This document shows, one piece after another, positions 7,939 to 16,708 of a DNA stretch of 64,000 bases. The position numbers were made by a program, and so were the translations under genes. Source of the stretch: Methylotenera mobilis JLW8 (GTDB taxonomy: Bacteria > Pseudomonadota > Gammaproteobacteria > Burkholderiales > Methylophilaceae). The notes below the pieces were generated by a model. That model made no database searches. It saw nothing but the letters and a program-made list of their open reading frames with translations, and was not told where the DNA came from. Numbering within the stretch: position 1 is the first letter of the stretch; the number at the start of each line of letters is the position of its first letter. The stretch is from NCBI RefSeq assembly GCF_000023705.1, contig NC_012968.1, positions 124,001 through 188,000 of the forward strand, read 5' to 3'.

Positions 7939-10266
7939 TTAGCCTTTTTGCTTGATAGCAAGCACCGACTGATTGCGCAGGGTGCGCAGTAGAGAAAGCT
8001 GCCTAGTCGAAACTTGCATGCTATTAGCCTGTTCCATATCTGCGTAAAACATGCCGAGCGCTTTGTTATTTACCATAATCGGTAGTAGTAAGAAGCTTTG
8101 TGATGATACTGCCTGCCTGTACCACTGTGGAATCTTGGCGGTTACATTTTCAGCTGTAATATCCTCTAGCATTAAGTCTGCTCCCTTGCTGGTTGCAAGG
8201 TGGAATACATCTGGAGTGAAATCTAAGCCAAATCGAAATTTTTTCAACACTGTGTCAATCTCTTGACCAAAGCCGAAGCGTGCTGCCATTTGATTATTTT
8301 TGGCATCTCTAATAAACAGAACAGTGCGGTTAAACCCCATGCCACGGTGCATTGTTTCCAGAACCATTTGCATAATGTCATTGAGTTGGTGTTCTTCAAT
8401 CAGCGTGTTGGTAACTTCCTGAATGCCTTCTGTCAAAATGGATTCAGAATCCGGTTTTAGAGGCTCGTTGCCTTTTTCATCAGCTTGTTCAAGATTGATG
8501 CCCAATGCGGCTAACTCGGTTTCTTCATTATCTTTGTGCAATGGTTCACTTCTGGCGCCTATCCAACTATTAACACGTGACATTAACTGGCTTTGTGTCA
8601 CATTGATGCCTACAACTCTGGCACGTGTGGCAAGCTCGTCTAAAGCCTGCTCCATAGACTTACGCAGCTGTTGTTCTGATACACTAAGTGCACTTTCGTA
8701 GCGAGTGGTCAGCTGCTTGAGTGCTTTAGATTTATCTGTGATATTGCCATTGCTGGCAATCGTGCATAGTTCATTGGCTAGATTCACTGTTAGCGACAAA
8801 CTCTCCAGCTCACCATTGGGCTTGATGATTTTATTGCTATCAAGTTTGCGCATACCTGCGATTAAGCGTGGCGGGAAGTTCCAGTTCTTAGCAACTCCTA
8901 TGCCCAGCTCGTTGTAGGTCATGCCTAGCACTTTAACTGCTGCTTTGTCCTCACTATCACCTTGCTCAATCAGGCGTGCAACTTGCTGGCTTTCTTCAAA
9001 AAAGTAAAAGCTGGCGAGCAATTTGCCTAAATTGCGGAACATGGAACAAATAATGGCTTCTTCTGCATTTCTGACATGGCTGCTAGGTGCTAGCTGGGCC
9101 GCGACAATACCTGCAAAAAATGATGAAAGTACATCATCTTTTAGCTGGGATGCCTGTGCCTTGTTTTGCAGAAAATCCAGCAAAATCAGCGACATTGCTA
9201 CATTACGTATAGTTTCAAACCCCAAGATGACCACAGCTTTGGAAATGGTGTTGATATGACCGCCAAATTGCCCGTAGGTAACGGTGTTGACCAACTTTAA
9301 TAGTTTATTGGTAAGTGCGAAGTCATTTAAAATACTTTGCGCCAACGCGTTATTGCTGGCAGAGTCATCATCTGCCAGTCGGTTGATTTCGCTAATGGTG
9401 TGTGACAGCGCCGGGAAGTCACTTTTGCTACGCATCCGCCTCAGTAAAAAGTCCATTGTGCTGTGCGCATCTACGTGTTTGTGCTCGTCTTTTACTGGTG
9501 TTAAGTAGTCTTGCAAAGCCTTACGCATGGTTTCGGCATCTGCGAACCTATCTTCTGGCGCCTTGCTCGTGGCTTTCAAGGTAATGCATTCCAAAGCTTC
9601 ATCAAGGTGAATCTGCATAGATTGGGGTGTGGTGCCAACCTTGCCGAAGGCTGTGGGTTTTTTTGCTTTTTCAATAAATGGCAGCCCTGTCACCAGCTCA
9701 TGCAGTAATACCCCTAATGAAAATATATCTGCAGCAACGGTAGCATTGTTTCCGGCGCTAAGCTCGGGTGCGGTGTACGGTGTTACTGGCTGCGTAAGCT
9801 GGTTTTTTGTTTTAAAACCAGCCATGCCGATGCCGATCAGCATCGGGGTTTGGTCTTCGGCAATCATGATGTGTTCGGCCTGCATGTCTAAGGGTAGAAC
9901 ACCCTGAGCGTGTGCGTAGCTCACTGCTTTAAGTACTTCAGCAATCATTTGTGCCGCTTGTGTGGCCGCCAATGGTTGAGATGATTTTAATTGCTGCGAT
10001 AGCATCGTGCCATTAACCGATGCGTAGACCAGATAAGGCGTACCCTCATGCTCACCTGCGTCTAGCAGGGTAGCAATATTTTTGTGTTGTAATTTACTGA
10101 CTATGCGTACCTGCGGTAGCAAGTCGTCTAGCGGCAAGTCGCTATTGGGTAGCAGTTTAATCAGCACTTCGCGCTCCATGTGAGGGTCACGGGCTAAATA
10201 GACGGTATTCTGCTTGCTTTCATCAAGCTTACGTAGCAATTCAAAGCGGCCTATTTTGCTGAGCAT
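7939..10266 (-). CDS. Pseudokinase-HDOD-GAF signalling protein
   Basis: A 775-residue protein with three modules. Residues about 5-265 have the fold and spacing of a bacterial Ser/Thr kinase and keep the VAIK lysine (EVLIKLL). The glycine loop is degenerate, the HRDLKPxN loop reads LPLDMQAEH, and the DFG aspartate is replaced (IGIGMAG), so it is most likely a pseudokinase. Residues about 285-480 form an HDOD domain, used for output or scaffolding in c-di-GMP and twitching regulators. Residues about 610-770 form a GAF domain. The internal ATG is chosen as start because AGGAAA precedes it by 7-8 bases; an upstream ATG would add 14 poorly supported residues. It is divergent from the riboswitch-led kinase operon. 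Confidence 0.85.
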   Translation of the reverse strand: MLSKIGRFELLRKLDESKQNTVYLARDPHMEREVLIKLLPNSDLPLDDLLPQVRIVSKLQHKNIATLLDAGEHEGTPYLVYASVNGTMLSQQLKSSQPLAATQAAQMIAEVLKAVSYAHAQGVLPLDMQAEHIMIAEDQTPMLIGIGMAGFKTKNQLTQPVTPYTAPELSAGNNATVAADIFSLGVLLHELVTGLPFIEKAKKPTAFGKVGTTPQSMQIHLDEALECITLKATSKAPEDRFADAETMRKALQDYLTPVKDEHKHVDAHSTMDFLLRRMRSKSDFPALSHTISEINRLADDDSASNNALAQSILNDFALTNKLLKLVNTVTYGQFGGHINTISKAVVILGFETIRNVAMSLILLDFLQNKAQASQLKDDVLSSFFAGIVAAQLAPSSHVRNAEEAIICSMFRNLGKLLASFYFFEESQQVARLIEQGDSEDKAAVKVLGMTYNELGIGVAKNWNFPPRLIAGMRKLDSNKIIKPNGELESLSLTVNLANELCTIASNGNITDKSKALKQLTTRYESALSVSEQQLRKSMEQALDELATRARVVGINVTQSQLMSRVNSWIGARSEPLHKDNEETELAALGINLEQADEKGNEPLKPDSESILTEGIQEVTNTLIEEHQLNDIMQMVLETMHRGMGFNRTVLFIRDAKNNQMAARFGFGQEIDTVLKKFRFGLDFTPDVFHLATSKGADLMLEDITAENVTAKIPQWYRQAVSSQSFLLLPIMVNNKALGMFYADMEQANSMQVSTRQLSLLRTLRNQSVLAIKQKG

Positions 10267-10553
10267 GGATTTTTCCTGGCAGATTGTGATTTTGCTGCTG
10301 ATGAACACATGGCTACTGATGTTAATGCCATATCATTCTGTACAAGTTCTTTCGCAAAAGTCACACCTAACCTTTGTTCTGTCATCTTAAAGTGTTTATA
10401 CGGTTACATCATATCACTAGGCTTGGTAGCAAGCATCAAATCGAGCGGATTTGTGGTCGATGGTAGTGGTGCATTGGTAACTTAGTCTAGAAGGTATTCA
10501 CTAGAATGGGTGGTTGACTGATTTTATAAATCTACTGATACTCATGCGGCATT

Positions 10554-10648
10554 GCATTTGAAAAAGGCAAACTCAGCTGAAAAGCGAGGGCGCAAAATCA
10601 CCGGTCTAAGGGGCGTAAGTTCTAAGATAGCGGGAGTACCAGATGTGC
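10554..10648 (+). ncRNA. Cyclic-di-GMP-I (GEMM) riboswitch aptamer
   Basis: The leader carries the conserved GEMM-I core in the right order and spacing: AGGCAAAC, then a P2 hairpin CTC-A-GCT / AGC-GAG closed by a GAAA (GNRA) tetraloop, GGGCGCAAAATC, ACCGGTCTAAG (the tetraloop-receptor side of P3), a GTAA loop, and the 3' strand ATAGCGGGAGTACC. A weak P1 pairs GCATTT with GATGTGC. In this class a c-di-GMP molecule docks at the P1/P2/P3 junction. It lies about 90 bases before the first gene of an operon encoding GGDEF/EAL proteins, so it would sense the product of those proteins. Recognition was by eye; a covariance-model score is the formal test. Confidence 0.88.
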
Positions 10649-10670
10649 GGACCCCCGTATCTCTACATAT

Positions 10671-10739
10671 AACTCCCATACTATTTCTTGCACTTCTTGG
10701 TTATTCAGGAATGAGATTAGTAGTTTTTTGGGAGACAAT
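10671..10739 (+). promoter_or_regulatory. Riboswitch expression platform (anti-SD switch)
   Basis: ACTCCCA at about 10,672-10,678 is complementary to two sites: GGGAGT in the 3' strand of the aptamer (about 10,633-10,638) and TGGGAG at 10,729-10,734, which is the Shine-Dalgarno sequence of the next gene. The pairings are mutually exclusive, 6 bp each. No U-tract follows either helix, so control is probably at translation initiation rather than termination. The direction (on or off) depends on which helix the ligand-bound aptamer favours and cannot be settled by eye. Confidence 0.65.
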
Positions 10740-12359
10740 ATGTTATTGCACCAGCCTACCGTTGATGCTTTAATCGACAGCATGACCCCAAGCGCCGATG
10801 AAGTTCAGTCGCGCAAGGATTTCCTTGAGTTCAGCGAGCGAGACTCTCAGTTGCTTAAGGAGTTAGGCACGCTACTTGCGCCTCTTGAGGGTGTCTTTGC
10901 TGATTTGTTATCCGAGCACTTAGATGCGCACCCTGCAATCGCTGCTAGCCATATCCATCCTGACCAGCTTTCACAACTTAAACAAAAACAACGAGGATAT
11001 TTCAAACAGATATTTACTGGAGACTATGGTCCCGGTTATATCAAAAGTAGACTCCGCGTTGGTGTCACTTATCAGCAATTAGGCTTAGAGCCGCGCTGGC
11101 ACCTCAGTGCATATAGCAAATACTTATCTTGGGTACTCCCTGAAGTGATGCGTTTGGTGGATAACGATGCCGAGCGTTTTCTCGCCTATTCAACAGCGAT
11201 TACTAAAATCGCCATGTTTGACTCTGAGCTTTCTATTTCTGCTTATTTCCATGCCGACCATGAAATGTTGCGTTTACTCGCGCAAGTATTTGAAAGCAAT
11301 TTAGAAGCAGTGATTATTGCTGACGTGAAGGGTAATATGCTTCACGTCAATAAATCAGTGGCTAAAATTACAGGCTATGTGCCAGACGCGCTGATCGGTA
11401 AGCCGATGCAGGGTTTGTTAGCAGAGTTAGAACCAACCCTATATCAGGACCTTTGGACCACTGTGATTGGGGGGGGGCAGTGGCAAGGCGAAATCTGGCT
11501 TAGGAATCAACAGGGCGGTGATTATCTGGCATGGATGAATATGAATGCCGTGAAAGATAGTGCTGGAAAAGTGATGCAGGTGATTGCGGAATTCTCTGAT
11601 ATTACGGCATTTAAACAGACACAGGAGGCTTTGGCTCAGCGTACAGAAGAGCTAGCCAACTCTAATCGCGAGCTAGAGCAGTTTGCTTATGTGGCTTCAC
11701 ATGACTTGCAAGAACCTTTACGCATGGTAGCCAGCTATACACAGCTACTGGCAAGGCGTTATAAAGACAAGCTGGATCAGGATGCGAATGAGTTTATCGG
11801 CTACGCGGTAGATGGCGCTACGCGCATGCAGGCTCTGATTATTGACTTACTGACCATGTCGCGCATAGGCACGCACGGTAAGCAAATGGAAACATGCGAG
11901 ACTTCAGTAGGATTAGAGCGTGCAGTATCTAATTTACGCTTGGCGATTGAAGAGTCGGGCGCTGTGGTAACGCGCGACCCTATGCCTAGGCTGGATGCAG
12001 ATGTATCCCAACTCACGCAGTTATTTCAGAATTTGATCGGCAACGGTATCAAGTTTCGTGGAGATACTTCGCCAATTATTCATGTGGGCGCGGAGAAAAA
12101 AGAGGGTGAGTGGCTATTTTCCGTACGCGACAACGGCATCGGTATTGCCCCAGATTTCTTTGAACGTATTTTTATTATCTTTCAGCGCTTGCATGGTAAG
12201 CACGAGTACCCAGGTACGGGTATTGGCCTGTCCGTATGCAAGAAAATCGTGGAGCGCCACGGTGGAAAGATCTGGATAGAGTCCGAAGTTGGCAAGGGCG
12301 CAGTTTTTTATTTTACCTTACCTATAAATCATAGGGAAAGGAAACATCATGGAGAGTGA
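10740..12359 (+). CDS. Globin-coupled-sensor histidine kinase (GCS-PAS-HisKA-HATPase)
   Basis: A 539-residue cytoplasmic sensor kinase. Residues about 15-165 match the globin-coupled sensor domain, including the signature RVGxxxxxxGLEPRW. The proximal heme-ligand position in that signature is Tyr111 rather than His. A PAS domain follows (about 185-295), then a short coiled coil, a phytochrome-type HisKA domain with phospho-acceptor His321 in SHDLQEPLR, and an ATPase domain with NGIKF, DNGIGI and GTGIGLSV. The ATG is chosen over an upstream TTG because GGGAGA lies 5 bases before it. The gene heads an operon behind a c-di-GMP riboswitch and overlaps the next gene by 11 bases, so it very likely phosphorylates that regulator. 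Confidence 0.88.
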   Translation: MLLHQPTVDALIDSMTPSADEVQSRKDFLEFSERDSQLLKELGTLLAPLEGVFADLLSEHLDAHPAIAASHIHPDQLSQLKQKQRGYFKQIFTGDYGPGYIKSRLRVGVTYQQLGLEPRWHLSAYSKYLSWVLPEVMRLVDNDAERFLAYSTAITKIAMFDSELSISAYFHADHEMLRLLAQVFESNLEAVIIADVKGNMLHVNKSVAKITGYVPDALIGKPMQGLLAELEPTLYQDLWTTVIGGGQWQGEIWLRNQQGGDYLAWMNMNAVKDSAGKVMQVIAEFSDITAFKQTQEALAQRTEELANSNRELEQFAYVASHDLQEPLRMVASYTQLLARRYKDKLDQDANEFIGYAVDGATRMQALIIDLLTMSRIGTHGKQMETCETSVGLERAVSNLRLAIEESGAVVTRDPMPRLDADVSQLTQLFQNLIGNGIKFRGDTSPIIHVGAEKKEGEWLFSVRDNGIGIAPDFFERIFIIFQRLHGKHEYPGTGIGLSVCKKIVERHGGKIWIESEVGKGAVFYFTLPINHRERKHHGE

Positions 12360-12801
12360 AGTGAGTAGGCAGGTTGAGTTTTTATTAGCCGAGGACAAAC
12401 CCGGTGACGTTAGATTAACGCAGGAAGCATTACGCGAAAGTAAGATCAGCAATAACCTGAATGTGGTGAAAGATGGCGTGGAAGCGCTGGCATTCCTACG
12501 TAAAGAGGGGCCGTATGCAGATGCGCCAACACCGGATGTAGTGCTGCTAGACCTTAACCTGCCGAAAAAAGACGGGCGTGAGGTGCTGGCGGAGATCAAG
12601 TCTGACCCTCTGCTCAAACGTATTCCTGTGGTGATCGTCACCTCTTCGGAAGCAGAAAAAGATATCTTGCGCACTTATGATTTGCATGCCAATTGCTACG
12701 TGAGCAAGCCTGTGGATTTAGACCAGTTTATCAAGGTGATTCAAGCCATCGAAAGCTTCTGGCTCACTATCGTTAAATTACCATCGGACGTTAAAGATTA
12801 A
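12349..12801 (+). CDS. Single-domain response regulator, Rcp1-like
   Basis: A stand-alone receiver domain of 150 residues with no output domain. The acidic pocket is visible at the N terminus (LAEDKPGD), the phospho-acceptor aspartate lies in [13 protein letters not shown], the conserved threonine in VIVTSS, and the lysine in [11 protein letters not shown]. Regulators of this Rcp1 type usually partner phytochrome-like kinases such as the one encoded just upstream. They act by phosphotransfer or protein-protein contact. The ATG has AAGGAAA before it and lies inside the end of the kinase gene, indicating translational coupling. Confidence 0.9.
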   Translation: MESEVSRQVEFLLAEDKPGDVRLTQEALRESKISNNLNVVKDGVEALAFLRKEGPYADAPTPDVVLLDLNLPKKDGREVLAEIKSDPLLKRIPVVIVTSSEAEKDILRTYDLHANCYVSKPVDLDQFIKVIQAIESFWLTIVKLPSDVKD

Positions 12802-12820
12802 TCGCGTTATGGGGTGCTCT

Positions 12821-14545
12821 ATGAGTAGCAAGTCACTGACCATTTTATTGGTTGAAGATAATCCAGGAGATATTCGTCTGGTACGAGAGCTATTGGCTGC
12901 AGACCAGAATGAAAGCTTCAATCTGGTTACGGCTGATCGCCAAGAGACCGCGCTGGCGATACTGGATAGTCAGGACATTACCGCTATTTTGCTGGATATA
13001 GAGTTGCCCGATAGTAGTGGCCTTAACACACTGCTTAAAATACACGCCAATGCGCCAGGTATCCCGATTGTGGTGCTGAGCAGCATTGCGGATGAAGGTT
13101 TGGCCGTGCGTTCTGTACAGCAGGGCGCACAGGATTTTCTAGTTAAAGGTTATGTAGATGCTCACCAGTTGACACGCTCTTTACGCTACGCAATTGAGCG
13201 CAAACGTACGGAGGAGCGTTTAAACCATTTAGCCCATCATGATAGTTTGACCGGCTTATCTAACCGCAAGCACTTTTACGATACGCTTAAAAACTCCATC
13301 GCCCTTGCGCGCCGGCATGAAACCAAGCTGGCACTGTTATTACTGGACTTGAATGGGTTTAAGGCGATTAATGACACTTTGGGTCATTATGTGGGAGATT
13401 TGTTGTTGCAAGGTGTGGCGCAGCGCCTGCGCGAGTGCATGCGCGAAACAGATTGTGTCGCCAGAATCGGCGGTGATGAATTTACCATGATTCTGAGTGA
13501 TATTTACGACGAAGAAGATGCCGCCGCTGCCACCAGCAAGATTATTGAATCTATCGGTCGTCCTTTCCTAGTGGATGGGCGTGTACTGGATGTGGGTGTC
13601 AGCATTGGTATTGGTATTTACCCTACCGATGCGGATAACTTGGAATCTTTGGTACGCAATGCAGATGTGGCGATGTATCAGGCAAAAGCCGAAATTGGTG
13701 TGCAGAATACCTACCGCTTCTTCTCTACCAATATGAATGACAGAGCCACAGAGGATCGTGAGTTGCTCAAAGAGCTATCAAGCGCCCTTAGCCAAGGTGA
13801 GTTTGTGATTAACTATCAGCCACAGGTGGATGTGAAAACCGGTCATATCAATGGCATGGAGTCATTGTTGCGCTGGCAGCATCCGACACGTGGTTTATTG
13901 TTGCCGGCTGCGTTTATGAATGTGCTGGAGAGCTCGCCACTGGTGCTGGAAGTTGGCTGGTGGGTATTGCTGAACGTATGCAGACAAGGCCAAGCATGGC
14001 GCGAGACTGCTGGTACGCCTTTAGTGTTATCAGTGAACTTATCCCCACGCCAGCTACTGCAGGAGGATTTTGCCGAGCAGGTTTCAGCGGTGTTGGCAGA
14101 GACCGGTTTGCCGCCACATTGCTTAGAGCTTGATATCTCAGAGCATGCCTTATGGGAAGACGAAGAGTGCGCTTACAAGCAAGTGGCCAAACTTAACCAG
14201 TTAGGCGTAAGGTTGGCATTGGATAACTTTGGTAATGGTCGTGCTTCATTCTACTATCTGCGCAAGTTTCCTTTCCACGCGATTAAACTGGACCGCAGGC
14301 TTACTCAAGCGGCGTCCGCCAGTACGGATGGCGCAGATATGGCACGTGCCGTGATACAAGTAGCCCATGTTTTCCGCATGAAAGGCTTAGCTGGTGGTGT
14401 GGAGACTGCGGCGCAGCTCGATACTTTGCGTAATCTTTCTTACGATGATGCGCAAGGGTATCTCTATTGTCACCCGTTACCTACTGACGCGGCAACCGCG
14501 CTGTTAGAGCGCGGGCAGCACCTGGGCCCAGTGGCGGCGGCATAA
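12821..14545 (+). CDS. REC-GGDEF-EAL response regulator with a degenerate EAL domain
   Basis: Residues 1-125 are a receiver with ILLVEDNPGD, the acceptor Asp in LLDIELPDS and the Lys in FLVKG. The GGDEF domain (about 140-300) is intact (RIGGDEF) with an RxxD inhibitory site (RETD) five residues earlier, so cyclase activity is expected. The EAL domain (about 320-565) looks dead as a phosphodiesterase: EAL reads ESL, the metal-binding DDFG reads DNFG, and the glutamate of AEGVE is Gly (AGGVE). It may instead bind c-di-GMP or a partner. The start could also be an ATG 12 bases upstream; the one chosen gives the usual MSSKSLTILLVED opening. It follows the Rcp1-like gene by about 20 bases in the same operon. 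Confidence 0.9.
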   Translation: MSSKSLTILLVEDNPGDIRLVRELLAADQNESFNLVTADRQETALAILDSQDITAILLDIELPDSSGLNTLLKIHANAPGIPIVVLSSIADEGLAVRSVQQGAQDFLVKGYVDAHQLTRSLRYAIERKRTEERLNHLAHHDSLTGLSNRKHFYDTLKNSIALARRHETKLALLLLDLNGFKAINDTLGHYVGDLLLQGVAQRLRECMRETDCVARIGGDEFTMILSDIYDEEDAAAATSKIIESIGRPFLVDGRVLDVGVSIGIGIYPTDADNLESLVRNADVAMYQAKAEIGVQNTYRFFSTNMNDRATEDRELLKELSSALSQGEFVINYQPQVDVKTGHINGMESLLRWQHPTRGLLLPAAFMNVLESSPLVLEVGWWVLLNVCRQGQAWRETAGTPLVLSVNLSPRQLLQEDFAEQVSAVLAETGLPPHCLELDISEHALWEDEECAYKQVAKLNQLGVRLALDNFGNGRASFYYLRKFPFHAIKLDRRLTQAASASTDGADMARAVIQVAHVFRMKGLAGGVETAAQLDTLRNLSYDDAQGYLYCHPLPTDAATALLERGQHLGPVAAA

Positions 14546-14546
14546 T

Positions 14547-16592
14547 ATGAAAATACTGCTAGTAGAAGACAATCAAGGGGACGCACGGTTACTGGAGATT
14601 ATGCTGCGCGACGTGTTAACTGCATGCACGCTCACGCACGCCGATACTTTAGGTAAGGCGATATCACATGCATGTTTAATGCAGTTTGATATCATTCTGC
14701 TGGATTTATCCCTACCAGACTCGCAAGGCAGCAGTACTTTCTGGCGCCTGCACGACGTGGTGTCCAACGTGCCGATAGTAGTGATGACTGGACATGATGA
14801 TGAAGTGCTTGCGACAGAGTTGGCGCAGGCGGGTGCGCAAGATTATCTAGTGAAGGGTAGCGTAGATGGGCGCTGGTTATTGCGTGTCATGCGTTATGCC
14901 ATCGAGCGCAAGCGGGCTGAGCTAGAGTTACGTCAAAGCGAGGCCAAAGTGCGCGCTTTGTACGAGGCCGTGCCGGATCTGCTGCTGTTTCTTGATTTAG
15001 AGGGCCGTTTTTTAGAGTGTAAGCCAGCTAAAGATTTTCAAACACACATTGAACCTGAGCATTTTCTCGGTAAAACCATCCATGAAGCTTTACCCGAGGG
15101 GATTGCTGAGCAGGCGATGCTCTGTTTGGAAAAGGTAGTAGTTGGAAGTGGTATTACTTCTTTTGAATATCAGATGGCTTTGCCTCAGGGGGTTTCTAAT
15201 TACGAGTCGCGTTTTATAAGAGCCAGTGAGGAGCAAGTACTGTGTATCGTGCGCGATATCAGCGAAAGCAAACGTACGCAGCAGCAACTACATTTTCTTG
15301 CACACTACGACACATTAACAGGCCTGCCAAATCGATTACTGTTTAATGAAAGCCTGCATCAAGCGCAAACGCATGCTAATCGTACTAGCGATACTATCGC
15401 AGTCATGTTTATCGACCTAGATCGCTTTAAAAACATCAATGACACCTTGGGGCATGGCATAGGCGATAAACTATTGCAGCAGGTCGGTAATCGCATCAGC
15501 TTGTGTATCCGGGAGTCTGACACTGTAGCAAGAATGGGCGGGGACGAATTTGCTGTTGTGTTGGTGAACGTAAGGGAAGAGAGTGATGCTGCAGTAGTTG
15601 CCGAAAAAATCATAGATGCATTACGTTTGCCGTTTATGGTAGGTGAGCATGAGGTGTTTGTCGGTGCAAGTATTGGAATTACTTTCTATCGTCCTGGCCA
15701 AGATGATCGAGATGTGTTGTTAGAAAAAGCCGATGTGGCGATGTATCACGCTAAAGAGCGTGGGCGCAATAACTTTCAGTTCTATTCTTCAGAGATGGAT
15801 GCAGTGGCCTATGAGCGTTTAGTGATGGAAAATCATCTGCGTCATGCATTGGATCGCAAAGAGTTTATTTTGTATTACCAGCCACAGATTGCGGTAGATG
15901 GAGGCCGTGTTACCGCGGTAGAAACTCTATTGCGCTGGCAGCATCCTGACCGTGGCTTGGTAGCACCGGGCGAGTTTATTTCACTGCTAGAAGAAAGCGG
16001 TCTAATCGTTCCAGTAGGTAAGTGGGTGTTAAAAACTTCGTGTCAGCAAGGGCGCATTTGGTATGACGCAGGCACGCCGGTGCGAGTAGCTGTCAACCTT
16101 TCAGTGCGCCAGTTTAAACACCCTGGTTTAGTTGCTGATGTAGCGGAGATTTTGGCTGAAAGTGGTTTACCGCCAGAATTATTGGAGCTGGAATTAACTG
16201 AAAGTATGTTTATGGATAGCGCTACCGGCGATGTTAATAAACTGACGCAGCTGAAGGCCTTGGGCGTTTCACTGGCGATTGATGACTTTGGCAGCGGTGC
16301 TTCATCACTTGCTTACTTAAAAGATTTTCCTGTGGATACACTTAAGATTTGTCAGTCGTTTGTGCTTAATCTTCCTCATAATAATGACGACAGTGCTATT
16401 GCCAGTGCGGTGCTGGGTTTGGCACAAGCGATGAATTTCACCAGTGTCGCTGAAGGCGTCGAGAACGATCAGCAAGCTAATTTCTTGCGAGAGCGACGTT
16501 GCGATTATTTTCAAGGGTTTCTCTTTAGTAAACCTTTGCCGGTGGAAGAGTTGGATTTGCTGTTAAGTGGTAACAAGTTATCAGGTAGTTAA
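14547..16592 (+). CDS. REC-PAS-GGDEF-EAL response regulator
   Basis: A 681-residue regulator starting one base after the previous stop, so the two are translationally coupled. Order: receiver (about 1-120; LLVEDNQGD, acceptor Asp in LLDLSLPDS), PAS (about 135-245), GGDEF (about 250-415; RMGGDEF with an RESD inhibitory site) and EAL (about 430-675). The cyclase signature is complete. The EAL domain retains ETL, LTES, DDFGSG and AEGVEN, but the KID motif reads KIC, which removes an aspartate that takes part in metal binding in characterised EAL enzymes. Phosphodiesterase activity is therefore doubtful. Together with the upstream genes it gives one kinase three possible receiver targets. Confidence 0.9.
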   Translation: MKILLVEDNQGDARLLEIMLRDVLTACTLTHADTLGKAISHACLMQFDIILLDLSLPDSQGSSTFWRLHDVVSNVPIVVMTGHDDEVLATELAQAGAQDYLVKGSVDGRWLLRVMRYAIERKRAELELRQSEAKVRALYEAVPDLLLFLDLEGRFLECKPAKDFQTHIEPEHFLGKTIHEALPEGIAEQAMLCLEKVVVGSGITSFEYQMALPQGVSNYESRFIRASEEQVLCIVRDISESKRTQQQLHFLAHYDTLTGLPNRLLFNESLHQAQTHANRTSDTIAVMFIDLDRFKNINDTLGHGIGDKLLQQVGNRISLCIRESDTVARMGGDEFAVVLVNVREESDAAVVAEKIIDALRLPFMVGEHEVFVGASIGITFYRPGQDDRDVLLEKADVAMYHAKERGRNNFQFYSSEMDAVAYERLVMENHLRHALDRKEFILYYQPQIAVDGGRVTAVETLLRWQHPDRGLVAPGEFISLLEESGLIVPVGKWVLKTSCQQGRIWYDAGTPVRVAVNLSVRQFKHPGLVADVAEILAESGLPPELLELELTESMFMDSATGDVNKLTQLKALGVSLAIDDFGSGASSLAYLKDFPVDTLKICQSFVLNLPHNNDDSAIASAVLGLAQAMNFTSVAEGVENDQQANFLRERRCDYFQGFLFSKPLPVEELDLLLSGNKLSGS

Positions 16593-16667
16593 TAAGCTGT
16601 TGTTGATCTAGAGAGTATAGTGAGCTTGCGCCATAAGCTAAATCCACTAGTATTTCTCGCCCTAAAA

Positions 16668-16695
16668 ACCATTTTATAAAAGTGGTCTTTGTTTT
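16668..16695 (+). terminator. Possible weak terminator
   Basis: An AT-rich hairpin, ACCATTTT/AAAAGTGGT with one bulge, followed by CTTTGTTTT. It lies between the riboswitch operon and the next gene pair and may limit read-through. The stem is weak. Confidence 0.3.
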
Positions 16696-16708
16696 AGATG
16701 GAGAGTGT

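Larger units (their letters stand above)
10267..10739. promoter_or_regulatory. Divergent regulatory region, 473 bases
   Basis: This gap separates the pseudokinase gene (minus) from the globin-kinase operon (plus). The right part is the cyclic-di-GMP riboswitch and its expression platform, annotated separately. The left part, about 10,267-10,550, should contain both promoters. I see no hexamer pair good enough to call. A short open frame across 10,552-10,773 overlaps the structured RNA and is not a gene. Confidence 0.6.

Noticed and set aside
10552-10773. A 73-codon open frame in the plus strand
   Set aside because: It lies across the riboswitch and into the kinase gene in another frame; the structured RNA explains the sequence better.
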